Assembly: GCA_000431235.1 (NCBI GenBank)
Contig: HF988712.1
Location: 1-64,000 of the forward strand
Origin: Coprobacillus sp. CAG:698
GTDB taxonomy: Bacteria > Bacillota_I > Bacilli_A > ML615J-28 > CAG-698
DNA length: 64,000 nucleotides
Direction of reading: 5' to 3'
The notes beneath the pieces were generated by a model, which was not told the origin of the DNA, did not search any database, and saw nothing but the letters and a program-made list of their open reading frames with translations. Position numbers and translations under genes: made by a program. How positions within the stretch are numbered: position 1 is the stretch's first letter; each line of letters begins with the position of its first letter. This document shows, in pieces, positions 27,615 to 35,822 of this stretch.

Positions 27615-30349
27615 TAGTGATTACTCCTTTTTCGTATAATAAATATTAGCAAAAGTGAAAGAGATGTATACAAAACTGCAAGTGAATTTTTACATCCCAT
27701 TTTCTCCCATTTTGCAATCAAATCATAATCTTTTGCCTCAATTTTATCTACCTTTATACCATTTTCAAAATAGCCAATAAATTTGTATCCATCCTTCTTT
27801 GGTTCTTTCAAAGAAACTTCATCACCCTCGACAAATTCTGATATTAGTTCCTCTGCTTTTCCACCATCAAGATCATATTTGATATGATATATCTTTTTCC
27901 AAACAGCAAATAATTCATAATCTTCATTATTTAGTTTAGTGATTATTTCCTCATTTTTATTAATCCAATGGAAGAATTTATACCCTTTTTTTTCAGGTTT
28001 TAATAATTCAACATCATTTAAATTTTCATACTCAAATGATTCAATCGCATCTCCATCATGATAAGTTATCCTATAAAGTTTAAGATATTTTGCTTTTAAA
28101 ACATAATCTCGATTTTCTAGTGTTTCAACTTTTTCATCATTTTCATAATATCCTAAAAACTTATATCCATCTTTTTTAGGCTCTTTTAAGATTACATCAG
28201 CACCATTTTCAAACTCATAAACACCATTTTCTAAAGTTCCTCCATCCAAATCATAAGTAATTTTATATGTTTTTTTAGAGAATTTAGCAAATAAATAAGT
28301 GTTATCAAGAATTATAAATGAATTACAAAGTTCACCTTTTAATGTAAATCCGTTAAATACATATCCTTCTTCAGGGGTGAGTATCATATCAATACTAACT
28401 ACATCACCTTTTTTGTATTCTTCTTTTTTGATTAATTTTTTATCATTATAATAGTACAATATACATCTAGGTCTTTTAAATGTACTTGTGATAATACGGT
28501 CTTCAGTCACATTTTTTAAATTTCCTTGCCATCCAGAAAATGTTCCATATTGGCTATCAAATTCTAGGTTAGGAGCATCTTCACCATAATTTACTGTTAT
28601 AGTTTTGTATAATTCATCATTAACATAATATGTAACATTAAAAGTAATAATTTCATATACAGCTTTATAATCATTTCCATATTTTTCCCATCTGATGAAA
28701 TTATAACCTTCTTTTTCAATATACTTATTTAATTTAACATCTTCATAATTCTTCACATATTTTGAGAATAAATAATCACCATTTTGATCAAAAAACTTTA
28801 CTTCTTTGTAAACATCTTCTGTTGTTAATTTTACATATTCACCAATTTTATTATCTAAAAATACAGGAGCAATATAGTATTCACAAAATCCATCATAGTT
28901 ATCTTCAAAATATTCATCAGGATTACCAGTACCTAAATATGTAAACTTGTTATTATTTTTTCTAAATAAAACATAGTATTTAGCATTTTTAAGTTTTTCA
29001 AATCCTATCTTATGTTTAGAACCATCACTAAGAATATAATATTCATCTAAATGATTAATTTCTTTTTGAAAATCAATTCTTATTTCTGTAGCTAAAGCTT
29101 CATCTTCAAAATATGATTTCGCATTTTCTAAATTCTTAGTACAATAACTATTTCTTCCTAATAGATGTCTATAACTATAAAGTGAGAATCCCGAAATGTT
29201 ATCATATTTAGACATAAAGTCAAATTGCTTTTTAAGCTCATTCACATCGCTCCAGTCGCCACTTGAACTGGCTCTATATATACCAATACCTATATAAAGT
29301 TTAGTTCGAGAGTATTTACAAACTTTACTCCACCAATCAACTGTTCCGTAAAATAGTTCATTACCTTCGCTTGTTCCGATATAACATTGAGGAAGAATAT
29401 AATCTATTAATTCTTCATTTACCCATAAAAGCGTATCACAATATAAGTAATCACCATAATGTCCTTGAGTAATCCCTTTGGAACCATTACTTATTGCTTT
29501 ACCATTTTCATCATAAGTTACTACTCCATCTCCATTTGCCCAAGAAGCAGTTGGGGAAATACCAAGTTCAACAGTTTTGTTATTTTTTTCATTATAATTA
29601 GCTATACTTTTGCTTAACTTACGAATAAATTTATTAACACTTTCACGACGGAAATCTTCAATAGTTTCTCCAACTCCATATTCTAAGTATGTTGCTCTAT
29701 CATCAACATCCTTAACATAAAAATAATCATCGAAATGTATAGCATCTACATCATACTTTTCAACAACTTCCATACAAACATCTACTAAAAAGTTTTGTAC
29801 AGCTGGAATACCTGGATTAAGAATTATATTTGTACTTCCCTTAACTAAATTTGCAGGATTACTTGCCGCATTAGAATTAGGAAATCTCTTTGCAACATCT
29901 GATAAACTGCCATATGATCCACTAGTAACTCTATATGGATTCATCCAAGCATGAAATTCAATGCCCCGTTTATGACATTCCTCGATGATCCATGGAAGAG
30001 CATCCCAACTAGGATTAGTACTATACAAACTAGACCACGAATTATACTTTGACTCATATAAAGCATCATTATATATACGAATATGGAAAATCATAATATT
30101 TAGATTTAACTTTTCCATATTATCTAAAATTCTTTCAATTTCGCCCTGATATTGAGACTTAGATGAAAACTTAGAAATATCACCAACTAAAGCACTAACC
30201 CACACAGCACGTGCTTCACGTTTCAAATTATAATCGACAGTAAATGTCTCCTCATTTTGTGCATGCGTTTTCATTTTAAATGTAAAACAAACAGCTATAC
30301 ATAAAACTATTAATAGTAATATTTTTATTTTTTTCATTAATGTCACCAT
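27614..30349 (-). CDS. GHL10 (DigH-like) glycoside hydrolase with six Flg_new-type repeats and C-terminal anchor, copy D
   Basis: 911 aa with a signal peptide (…MKTHAQ). The catalytic part has ARAVWVSALVGDI, MIFHIRIYNDALYESKYN, HKRGIEFHAWMNPYRV, AIHFDDYFYVKDVDD and LIDYILPQCY. From ~510 there are six Flg_new-type repeats, some in the classic 'YDLDGG...EPKKDGYKFIGY' form. It ends MGCKNSLAVLYTSL...RKRSNH, the same GCK-helix-basic layout as copy C. Start uncertain between the ATG at 30349 and the one at 30337. Likely surface-retained cell wall hydrolase; the substrate is inferred from the family. Confidence 0.87.
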   Translation of the reverse strand: MVTLMKKIKILLLIVLCIAVCFTFKMKTHAQNEETFTVDYNLKREARAVWVSALVGDISKFSSKSQYQGEIERILDNMEKLNLNIMIFHIRIYNDALYESKYNSWSSLYSTNPSWDALPWIIEECHKRGIEFHAWMNPYRVTSGSYGSLSDVAKRFPNSNAASNPANLVKGSTNIILNPGIPAVQNFLVDVCMEVVEKYDVDAIHFDDYFYVKDVDDRATYLEYGVGETIEDFRRESVNKFIRKLSKSIANYNEKNNKTVELGISPTASWANGDGVVTYDENGKAISNGSKGITQGHYGDYLYCDTLLWVNEELIDYILPQCYIGTSEGNELFYGTVDWWSKVCKYSRTKLYIGIGIYRASSSGDWSDVNELKKQFDFMSKYDNISGFSLYSYRHLLGRNSYCTKNLENAKSYFEDEALATEIRIDFQKEINHLDEYYILSDGSKHKIGFEKLKNAKYYVLFRKNNNKFTYLGTGNPDEYFEDNYDGFCEYYIAPVFLDNKIGEYVKLTTEDVYKEVKFFDQNGDYLFSKYVKNYEDVKLNKYIEKEGYNFIRWEKYGNDYKAVYEIITFNVTYYVNDELYKTITVNYGEDAPNLEFDSQYGTFSGWQGNLKNVTEDRIITSTFKRPRCILYYYNDKKLIKKEEYKKGDVVSIDMILTPEEGYVFNGFTLKGELCNSFIILDNTYLFAKFSKKTYKITYDLDGGTLENGVYEFENGADVILKEPKKDGYKFLGYYENDEKVETLENRDYVLKAKYLKLYRITYHDGDAIESFEYENLNDVELLKPEKKGYKFFHWINKNEEIITKLNNEDYELFAVWKKIYHIKYDLDGGKAEELISEFVEGDEVSLKEPKKDGYKFIGYFENGIKVDKIEAKDYDLIAKWEKMGCKNSLAVLYTSLSLLLIFIIRKRSNH

Positions 30350-30440
30350 AATATACTTTCCTTGTTTTCATATTATAGCACATTTTAGCATAAAAGTATA
30401 TAAGTTTTTTGCTAATTAAAGTGTAAATTTTTAACACAAT

Positions 30441-30464
30441 AAAAGGCGGCATAAGCTACCTTTT
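30441..30464 (-). terminator. Terminator after hpf
   Basis: Minus strand AAAAGGTAGC-TTAT-GCCGCCTTTT hairpin with a T-rich end, overlapping the hpf stop codon. Confidence 0.65.
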
Positions 30465-31021
30465 TAGACATTTGCTTCGATAATACCATAATCATGGTCA
30501 TCACGTAAATAAACTACGCAAACTTTACCTGTTTCACTATTTAAGAAAATAAAGAATTTATGATCTAGCATTTCCATTTGTAATAATGCATCTTCTACTG
30601 TCATTGGTTTTAATTCAATTTTCTTATCTTTTACTAAATTTTGAACCATAATTTCTGCTTGTAAATTCTCCAAATCAAAATCAGAATTATTGCTATAATA
30701 TCCACTAACTCCTTCTCTTTTTTTCATTGAAGAATAAATCTTTGACTTATGAGTTCTAAGTTGAGAAATTAGTTTATCAACTGCAGCATCTACAGCATTC
30801 ATAAATGTTTCTTCTTTAACCTCAGCTCTTAAAATAATGTTTTTTGTTGGAATAGTGATTTCGACTGCTTTGCAATCATCATACTCTTTACATAATACGT
30901 GAGCTTCTAAATCTTCAGACTTACGAAAATATTGATCTAACTTAGACAATTTCTCGATGATGTGCTTCTTTGTTGATTCATTGATTTCTGTTTTGTTCTT
31001 TGCACGTATTGTAACTTTCAT
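30464..31021 (-). CDS. hpf: Long-form ribosome hibernation promoting factor
   Basis: 185 aa. The N-terminal S30AE domain (MKVTIRAKNKTEINESTKKH, then HVLCKEYDDCKAVEITIP) binds 30S. A linker leads to the C-terminal dimerisation domain (VQNLVKDKKIELKPMTVEDA...MEMLDHKFFIFLN), which joins two 70S into 100S dimers. In Bacillus hpf sits just before secA; here two GHL10 genes are in between. A strong AAAGGAG precedes the ATG. Confidence 0.95.
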   Translation of the reverse strand: MKVTIRAKNKTEINESTKKHIIEKLSKLDQYFRKSEDLEAHVLCKEYDDCKAVEITIPTKNIILRAEVKEETFMNAVDAAVDKLISQLRTHKSKIYSSMKKREGVSGYYSNNSDFDLENLQAEIMVQNLVKDKKIELKPMTVEDALLQMEMLDHKFFIFLNSETGKVCVVYLRDDHDYGIIEANV

Positions 31022-31054
31022 AATATCACTCCTTTGCTTTTAGGTTACACCCTT

Positions 31055-31081
31055 ATTATACCATAAATAAAGCCTTTTCAA
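31055..31081 (-). promoter_or_regulatory. Putative hpf promoter
   Basis: Minus strand -10 TATAAT (31055-31060) and TTGAAA (31076-31081). The spacer is 15 nt, shorter than ideal, so the -35 assignment is weak. The -10 is well placed ~34 nt upstream of the hpf ATG. Confidence 0.4.
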
Positions 31082-31144
31082 TACCTTTTTTTAAATTTTT
31101 TTATTACATTTTTTTATATTATGTTAATAGTATTGAAAACACTT

Positions 31145-32368
31145 TCATAAAGGCAAGTTAAGCATAATATTAATTCTTTTTTGAATTGAATTTATGGCTT
31201 TATAATGTGATAAATAACTATTATATGACATTAATAAATCTTTATAATCAATTTTTAAATTTCTAAATAACTTGTTTTTGTACTCTATTTTTCTAATTAT
31301 TCTCCTCTTTGAATCCCTTTTAACTTTTCTAATTATTCTTCCTGTTTCAGTTTGAGAAAATGTCCACCCTAAAAACGAGAAACCATTTTTATATTTAATA
31401 ATTTGTGATTTAGGATTCAAAGATAATTTGTTTTCTTCGACTATTATTTTTATCTTACTTAATATGTTCTTGGCTTCTTTTTTATCGTTAACAAATAAAA
31501 CTCCATCGTCCATATACCTAACATAATATTTAATTCCTTTTGTTTCTTTGATATATCTATCTAAGGAATCAAGATACAATAAAGCAAAACACTGACTTGT
31601 TTGATTTCCCATTGGTAGTCCTTTCCCAGAATCACTTGCAAAACTATCAATTATTGTAAATAACACCCACAATATATCTTCATTATGAATGATTTGTTTT
31701 AGTTTATTCTTTAATAACAAATGGTCTATGTTTGGGAAATACTTTTTAATATCATATTTTATAATATAACCATTATTATGATGTAAATAAAAGAACCTTC
31801 TCATAAATTCTTTAAGACGACAAATCGCATGTCTTGTACCTTTACCTTTCCTACAAGCGCAATTATCATATATTAAATGCCTTTCAAGTAAAGGTAATAA
31901 ATAACAATCGCATAAAGCATGTTGGAGAATTCTATCCCTATAACTAGTAGCTTGAATTACTCTTTCCTTAGGATCATATATTTTAAATGTATGATAACCA
32001 TCAGGTTTATATTTCTTATATTTCAAGTCATAATGAAGTTTCCATAAATTCTCAGACAAATTCATTTCAAACTCAATTACTTCTTTTTTCCATCTTTTTC
32101 CAAGTCTAGCTCTTCGATGAGCACTATATAAATTATCACATAGTTCAATATAATAATTACTTATTTTATTATTACAATTATATAAAAACTCTTCTATTCT
32201 TAAGAAAATAATTATTTTTTCAGCATTATTTAGATTATGTTCTTCAATTAATATATCATTATAATAATTAATTATAAAAATCTTATTCATATTTAAATAA
32301 TGATTAATAGATTTTCTCAAATAAGGCATAGGATTAAAATTTGTAATAATATAAACTTTTTTATCCAT
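31145..32368 (-). CDS. Reverse transcriptase of the diversity-generating-retroelement lineage
   Basis: 407 aa. Residues ~67-330 form an RT domain: an N-terminal part ARLGKRWKKEVIEFEMNL and ERVIQATSYRDRILQHALCD, the CACRKGKGTRHAI element, motif A IKYDIKKYFPNID (D206), the block GLPMGNQTSQ (~250-260), then YYVRYMDDGVLFV with YMDD at 285-288, and FLGWTF. 'GNxTSQ' in place of the group II/retron 'QG..SP' is the mark of DGR-type RTs. The first ~66 residues are an extra AT-rich region without known domain. No maturase/HNH part. It overlaps the ACP gene by 8 nt at the end of the RiPP-like operon. No template or variable repeat was found nearby, so the role is unknown. Confidence 0.85.
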   Translation of the reverse strand: MDKKVYIITNFNPMPYLRKSINHYLNMNKIFIINYYNDILIEEHNLNNAEKIIIFLRIEEFLYNCNNKISNYYIELCDNLYSAHRRARLGKRWKKEVIEFEMNLSENLWKLHYDLKYKKYKPDGYHTFKIYDPKERVIQATSYRDRILQHALCDCYLLPLLERHLIYDNCACRKGKGTRHAICRLKEFMRRFFYLHHNNGYIIKYDIKKYFPNIDHLLLKNKLKQIIHNEDILWVLFTIIDSFASDSGKGLPMGNQTSQCFALLYLDSLDRYIKETKGIKYYVRYMDDGVLFVNDKKEAKNILSKIKIIVEENKLSLNPKSQIIKYKNGFSFLGWTFSQTETGRIIRKVKRDSKRRIIRKIEYKNKLFRNLKIDYKDLLMSYNSYLSHYKAINSIQKRINIMLNLPL

Positions 32369-32630
32369 TAATTTCTCCCATTATATACATAGTTATTTTT
32401 CTTACAGTGTTTAGTTGATCTGTAACAATCAAATTTGATAAAAATGTACAATTATAGTTTTCTTCAAGCTTAATTATAAGTTCAATATATAATAATGAGT
32501 CTATATCATAAATATTTATTGGTGCATCATCAATTATTTGTATGTCTTTTTCTAGTAAATTACATATTTCAACTTTTATTTCATTTGCTATTTTTCTATA
32601 TAAAAAATCTTCATCCATATATTCTTTCAT
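32361..32630 (-). CDS. Acyl carrier protein-like
   Basis: 89 aa four-helix carrier. The phosphopantetheine attachment Ser is in IYDIDSLLYIELIIKLEE (classic DSLxxxEL), followed by the helix II/III pattern YNCTFLSNLIVTDQLNTV. It overlaps the nucleotidyltransferase-like gene by 20 nt and the RT by 8 nt, so it is a dedicated carrier for this operon and not the fatty-acid ACP. It may load an acyl or aminoacyl group for the BtrH-like protein upstream (inference). Confidence 0.8.
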   Translation of the reverse strand: MKEYMDEDFLYRKIANEIKVEICNLLEKDIQIIDDAPINIYDIDSLLYIELIIKLEENYNCTFLSNLIVTDQLNTVRKITMYIMGEING

Positions 32631-33468
32631 TAATTCTAATTTTCATAATATCTTTTCTATTTAAATCACTTTTTATTATTTCAAATAAATCATTACAATT
32701 ATACCTGTTTATAAAATTAATAGGCCTTTTTTTTCTCTCATTTATACTTAGTCCATAAGAATCAAATAGTTCATCATCAATATATTTTTTGAAAAGATCA
32801 TAAATAATATTTAACTTACTATTAGTCGATATATATACTAAGCAATTGATTATATATGCAATATATTTTTCACACTTATATTTTAAAGAATAATTTAAAA
32901 TAGTAATAAAATCTATTTTATTTAATTCTATTATTGATTGTATTTCGTAAAATGCATTTTTATTATATTGTTTTCTTTTATATAATAAATATATTGAATT
33001 CATATCTTTATACTGATGTAAACAAAGCAAAATGAAATTTAGGTTTTCATCTAATACTTTTATCTTCACATTGTATATATTTTGATAATGGTAATTAGAA
33101 ATAAAATCTTTAACAAAACTATAATCTCCTTGATATTCTCCCCAAAATATATTGACATTAATATCTATTTGTATTACTAAATTGCCAATTACTTTAATCC
33201 ATGGCATCGTTTGATGAGAAAACTTTTCATTAAAAAGTTTTGATAATGATGAATTTAGTTTCTGGGAAAAGCCATTATTCTTCAAAATTTCTTCTGCTTG
33301 TTTTATATTATCACGAGAAATTAATAAATCTATATCGCCAGTTTTTCTTGATCCTATAGAATCATAAGCCATTAAGGATGTAGTTTCTCCTTTTATATAA
33401 ACATAGTCTATTTTATTTAAATCTATAAAAAGATTTCTACAAAAATAAAATATTACTTCATTTAACAT
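32611..33468 (-). CDS. Nucleotidyltransferase-fold protein (NTP_transf_5 type)
   Basis: 285 aa. The N-terminal segment VYIKGETTSLMAYDSIGSRK, followed by TGDIDLLISRDN and later LVIQIDINVN, fits the nucleotidyltransferase pattern (KG...R..DIDLLV with two metal Asp and a third in the 'IDIN' strand) found in lasso peptide and other natural-product clusters. The C-terminal half is helical. The exact reaction in RiPP clusters is mostly unknown. It overlaps both neighbours (11 nt and 20 nt). Confidence 0.75.
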   Translation of the reverse strand: MLNEVIFYFCRNLFIDLNKIDYVYIKGETTSLMAYDSIGSRKTGDIDLLISRDNIKQAEEILKNNGFSQKLNSSLSKLFNEKFSHQTMPWIKVIGNLVIQIDINVNIFWGEYQGDYSFVKDFISNYHYQNIYNVKIKVLDENLNFILLCLHQYKDMNSIYLLYKRKQYNKNAFYEIQSIIELNKIDFITILNYSLKYKCEKYIAYIINCLVYISTNSKLNIIYDLFKKYIDDELFDSYGLSINERKKRPINFINRYNCNDLFEIIKSDLNRKDIMKIRINERIYG

Positions 33469-33730
33469 GTTTTATTGATATAACCTTTCCAATTATGCAA
33501 GTATTTCTAATCCATCCATCATTATTTAATACATTATCACCTTTTAATAAATAGAATTCTTTATTGCTAGAGTGATTAATTATTCTATGACAAAAACAAG
33601 TATTTAACTTTACTATAACAATATCATCAATATTATAGCTTGATTGCTCTTCATAGAATACTATATCATTATTTTTAATAATAGGGTACATACTAGTACC
33701 CTTTACAATCAAGAACTTAGGTTTATGCAT
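33458..33730 (-). CDS. Small S26/S24-type peptidase without membrane anchor
   Basis: 90 aa. It has the signal-peptidase fold motifs only: catalytic Ser in VKGTSMYPII, then DDIVIVK, FCHRIINH and LLKGDNVLNNDGW. The His in 'CHRII' replaces the Lys of bacterial signal peptidases, as in SipW-type enzymes. No transmembrane segment. Such mini-peptidases occur in radical SAM/PqqD clusters and could trim the leader of the modified peptide (inference). It overlaps both neighbours by 8-11 nt. Confidence 0.75.
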   Translation of the reverse strand: MHKPKFLIVKGTSMYPIIKNNDIVFYEEQSSYNIDDIVIVKLNTCFCHRIINHSSNKEFYLLKGDNVLNNDGWIRNTCIIGKVISIKHVK

Positions 33731-34508
33731 TTTTTATTGCATCCATTGCTTTTGCAAAATTATTAAAAGATAAAAAATATATATCACTATTTATAATAAT
33801 TCTTTTACTATTTAGTACACAATTATCATATGAGTTACACTCTTTAATGTTTTTGATAATTATATCAAATTTTTCGTGAGAACTTTCAATTTTAAGCAGT
33901 TTATTATTTGCATTCTTTTCATATTTAAGCCTTATAAAAACTATTTTTTCATAGTCATCTAAAAACAAATGGTTAGGAATAAGTCCCTTTTTTATCCATC
34001 CTGTATCGAATATAGTAAAATTATTCTCATCGATTAAGCTCAAAAGCATATTTTTTCTATCTAAGTAAATAGGATTGAATAAAGAAATGCATTTATTGTT
34101 ATCCAGTATAGCAACATCATCACTAACATACGTATATCCATTCATTATTAAATAGGTCACAAGTGATGATTTTCCAGATTCTTTTGGCCCAAGAAAAATA
34201 TACATTTTATTATCCTTGGTACAACATGAACCGTGCAAAGAAAAATAGTATTTTCCTATTATTTTTTCAATTAAAGATATAAGAATATTCAAATAATTTT
34301 TCTTATTAGCTTTGAAAACTTTATTATCGCATTCAAATTTAATTTCATCTTGTTCTTGAGATATATTTATACAATACTCTCTAGGTAACACAATCTTAGA
34401 ATTATTAATCACATTTAGTACTTTATTAATTAAATCAATAATTTTTTCATCTAAATTATTTATATTAATAATTACTTTATTTTTAAACAACTTTATTTCT
34501 TCCACCAT
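33723..34508 (-). CDS. HPr kinase-like P-loop protein of a RiPP cluster
   Basis: About 261 aa. The C-terminal HprK-like kinase fold shows Walker A FLGPKESGKSSLVTYL and the following YTYVSDDVAIL with the acidic pair. The N-terminal ~80 residues are not like HPr kinase. Similar proteins accompany PqqD-like and NTP_transf_5 genes in lasso and related clusters, and some phosphorylate the precursor peptide. The ATG at 34508 has GAGGT upstream and is preferred to 34520. It overlaps the radical SAM gene by 26 nt. Confidence 0.75.
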   Translation of the reverse strand: MVEEIKLFKNKVIININNLDEKIIDLINKVLNVINNSKIVLPREYCINISQEQDEIKFECDNKVFKANKKNYLNILISLIEKIIGKYYFSLHGSCCTKDNKMYIFLGPKESGKSSLVTYLIMNGYTYVSDDVAILDNNKCISLFNPIYLDRKNMLLSLIDENNFTIFDTGWIKKGLIPNHLFLDDYEKIVFIRLKYEKNANNKLLKIESSHEKFDIIIKNIKECNSYDNCVLNSKRIIINSDIYFLSFNNFAKAMDAIKNA

Positions 34509-35553
34509 TAAGTACCTCAATCAATTTATTTTTTGTAAAGTATTTAATCAAATAACATTGTCCGTCATTATTTAACAAATTAGAATTAGATTGATATATT
34601 AAAGCAGGGCATCCTCCTAAACAATAACTTTTAAAAGGGCATGTATTACATTCTTCATTTCGATTATTTTTCCGTTTATGGATTTCGTTTAATGCTCTAT
34701 CAGCCTCTTTTGATGCTAATATATCTTCTAATTTGTTTTTACATACATTTCCTAAAATGTTGTCATCACCATCGAAAAGTTGACATAAATATGTATTACC
34801 TTTATAATCGATTCTAGGAACACAGTTTATTGTTTCGTCACTATAAAATACACAGCCAAGTGACTCGCTAGGATTACCATAGTTTAACTTAATATCTTGA
34901 TATTTTTTTGATATTTCATCAAAACTCTTTATAATATCATTTATAAGTAATGCATCATTTCGATTATCAAAAACATAATTCCAACTTTTGCATCTTCCTA
35001 TGTTTTTAATGAAAGATATATATATTTCTTTAACATTATATTTTTTCATTAGACAAATGAAGTTTTCAAAATATTGATAATTTAATTTATGAACATTGTA
35101 TCTTATCGTTATATTATCTAATTTATTTATCTGAATTGCTTTTTCAATAAAATTAATATTTTTAATAAAAACATTCTTACCGCGTGTTAAAGAATGTATC
35201 TCTTCGCAATGGCCATCAAAAGTAATTTGAAAAGCAATGTCTTTTTGTAATAAATCTAGTATCTTACTATCATTTAGTTGTGTTAAATTAGTTATAATGT
35301 TAGGTCTAACTTTCTTCTTAATACAATAATCAATTATTTCATCAATATTTGGATGTAAGAAAGGTTCACCACCAGAAATAGCTATAGCATACTTTTTCCT
35401 TTTCTCTAGTTCATCAACTATTCTCTTTATCACATCAACATTTAGTTCATATTTACCCATGCATGAATCATTATAGCAATATGGACAATGTAAATTACAC
35501 TTTGCTGTTATTTCTACATAAGCACCATCTAAACTTAACTTTTGACTATTCAT
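34483..35553 (-). CDS. Radical SAM/SPASM peptide maturase
   Basis: 356 aa. The N-terminal radical SAM [4Fe-4S] motif is CNLHCPYC (C19, C23, C26), followed by the SAM-binding AISGGEPFLHP. The C-terminal SPASM domain carries further Cys: GCVF and INCVPRID...YLCQLF, then CNTCPFKSYCLGGC, enough for auxiliary clusters. SPASM enzymes install thioether or C-C crosslinks and epimerisations in ribosomal peptides. It overlaps the PqqD-like gene by 4 nt (ATGA), and the Cys-rich peptide is the next gene upstream, so that peptide is the obvious substrate (inference). Confidence 0.92.
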   Translation of the reverse strand: MNSQKLSLDGAYVEITAKCNLHCPYCYNDSCMGKYELNVDVIKRIVDELEKRKKYAIAISGGEPFLHPNIDEIIDYCIKKKVRPNIITNLTQLNDSKILDLLQKDIAFQITFDGHCEEIHSLTRGKNVFIKNINFIEKAIQINKLDNITIRYNVHKLNYQYFENFICLMKKYNVKEIYISFIKNIGRCKSWNYVFDNRNDALLINDIIKSFDEISKKYQDIKLNYGNPSESLGCVFYSDETINCVPRIDYKGNTYLCQLFDGDDNILGNVCKNKLEDILASKEADRALNEIHKRKNNRNEECNTCPFKSYCLGGCPALIYQSNSNLLNNDGQCYLIKYFTKNKLIEVLNGGRNKVV

Positions 35554-35822
35554 TTTAAAATACCATATTCTTTAAATTTTTTTATAACCTCTTCAAAGTA
35601 TTCTTTTGGATAATCTTCATATTCATCAATTATGCTTTTATATAATTCATCTAATGAAGCAAATGCTTTTGTTTTTAGTTTTTCATATATGATTAAAGAA
35701 GTTTTGTTTAAAATATATGTTTTTTCTTCTTTTTCATCATAGAGCATTGCATCACCATCATCAAAGTATGTTTCTTTAAATGTTTTGTCTAGCATATTTA
35801 TATCCATTATATTTATATCCAT
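35550..35822 (-). CDS. PqqD-like RiPP recognition element protein
   Basis: 90 aa (85 if the second ATG at 35807 is used). The pattern GDAMLYDEKEEKTYILNKTS, then YEKLKTKAFASLDELYKSII and a helical end FEEVIKKFKEYGIL, matches PqqD/RRE winged-helix proteins, which bind the leader peptide and present it to the maturase. It overlaps the precursor-like gene by 10 nt. The 5' end carries a 15-nt tandem repeat that duplicates the start codon region. Confidence 0.85.
   Translation of the reverse strand: MDINIMDINMLDKTFKETYFDDGDAMLYDEKEEKTYILNKTSLIIYEKLKTKAFASLDELYKSIIDEYEDYPKEYFEEVIKKFKEYGILK
35793..35822 (-). repeat. 15-nt tandem duplication at the PqqD-like start codon
   Basis: Two copies of ATGGATATAAATAT(A/G) (35808-35822 and 35793-35807, 14 of 15 identical). 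Both supply an in-frame ATG, so the protein may start MDINIMDINML or MDINML. The first copy overlaps the 3' end of the peptide gene. Confidence 0.85.

Noticed and set aside
31022..31144. Possible DGR template repeat or retron msr-msd next to the RT
   Set aside because: The 123 nt are AT-rich with the hpf promoter. No stretch resembles the 3' end of any ORF in the island, and no inverted repeat pair typical of an msr-msd was seen.
31145..32368. Group II intron maturase or retron RT
   Set aside because: There is no maturase X or HNH domain and no intron RNA motifs beside it, and the B-motif is GNQTSQ instead of QGxxxSP.
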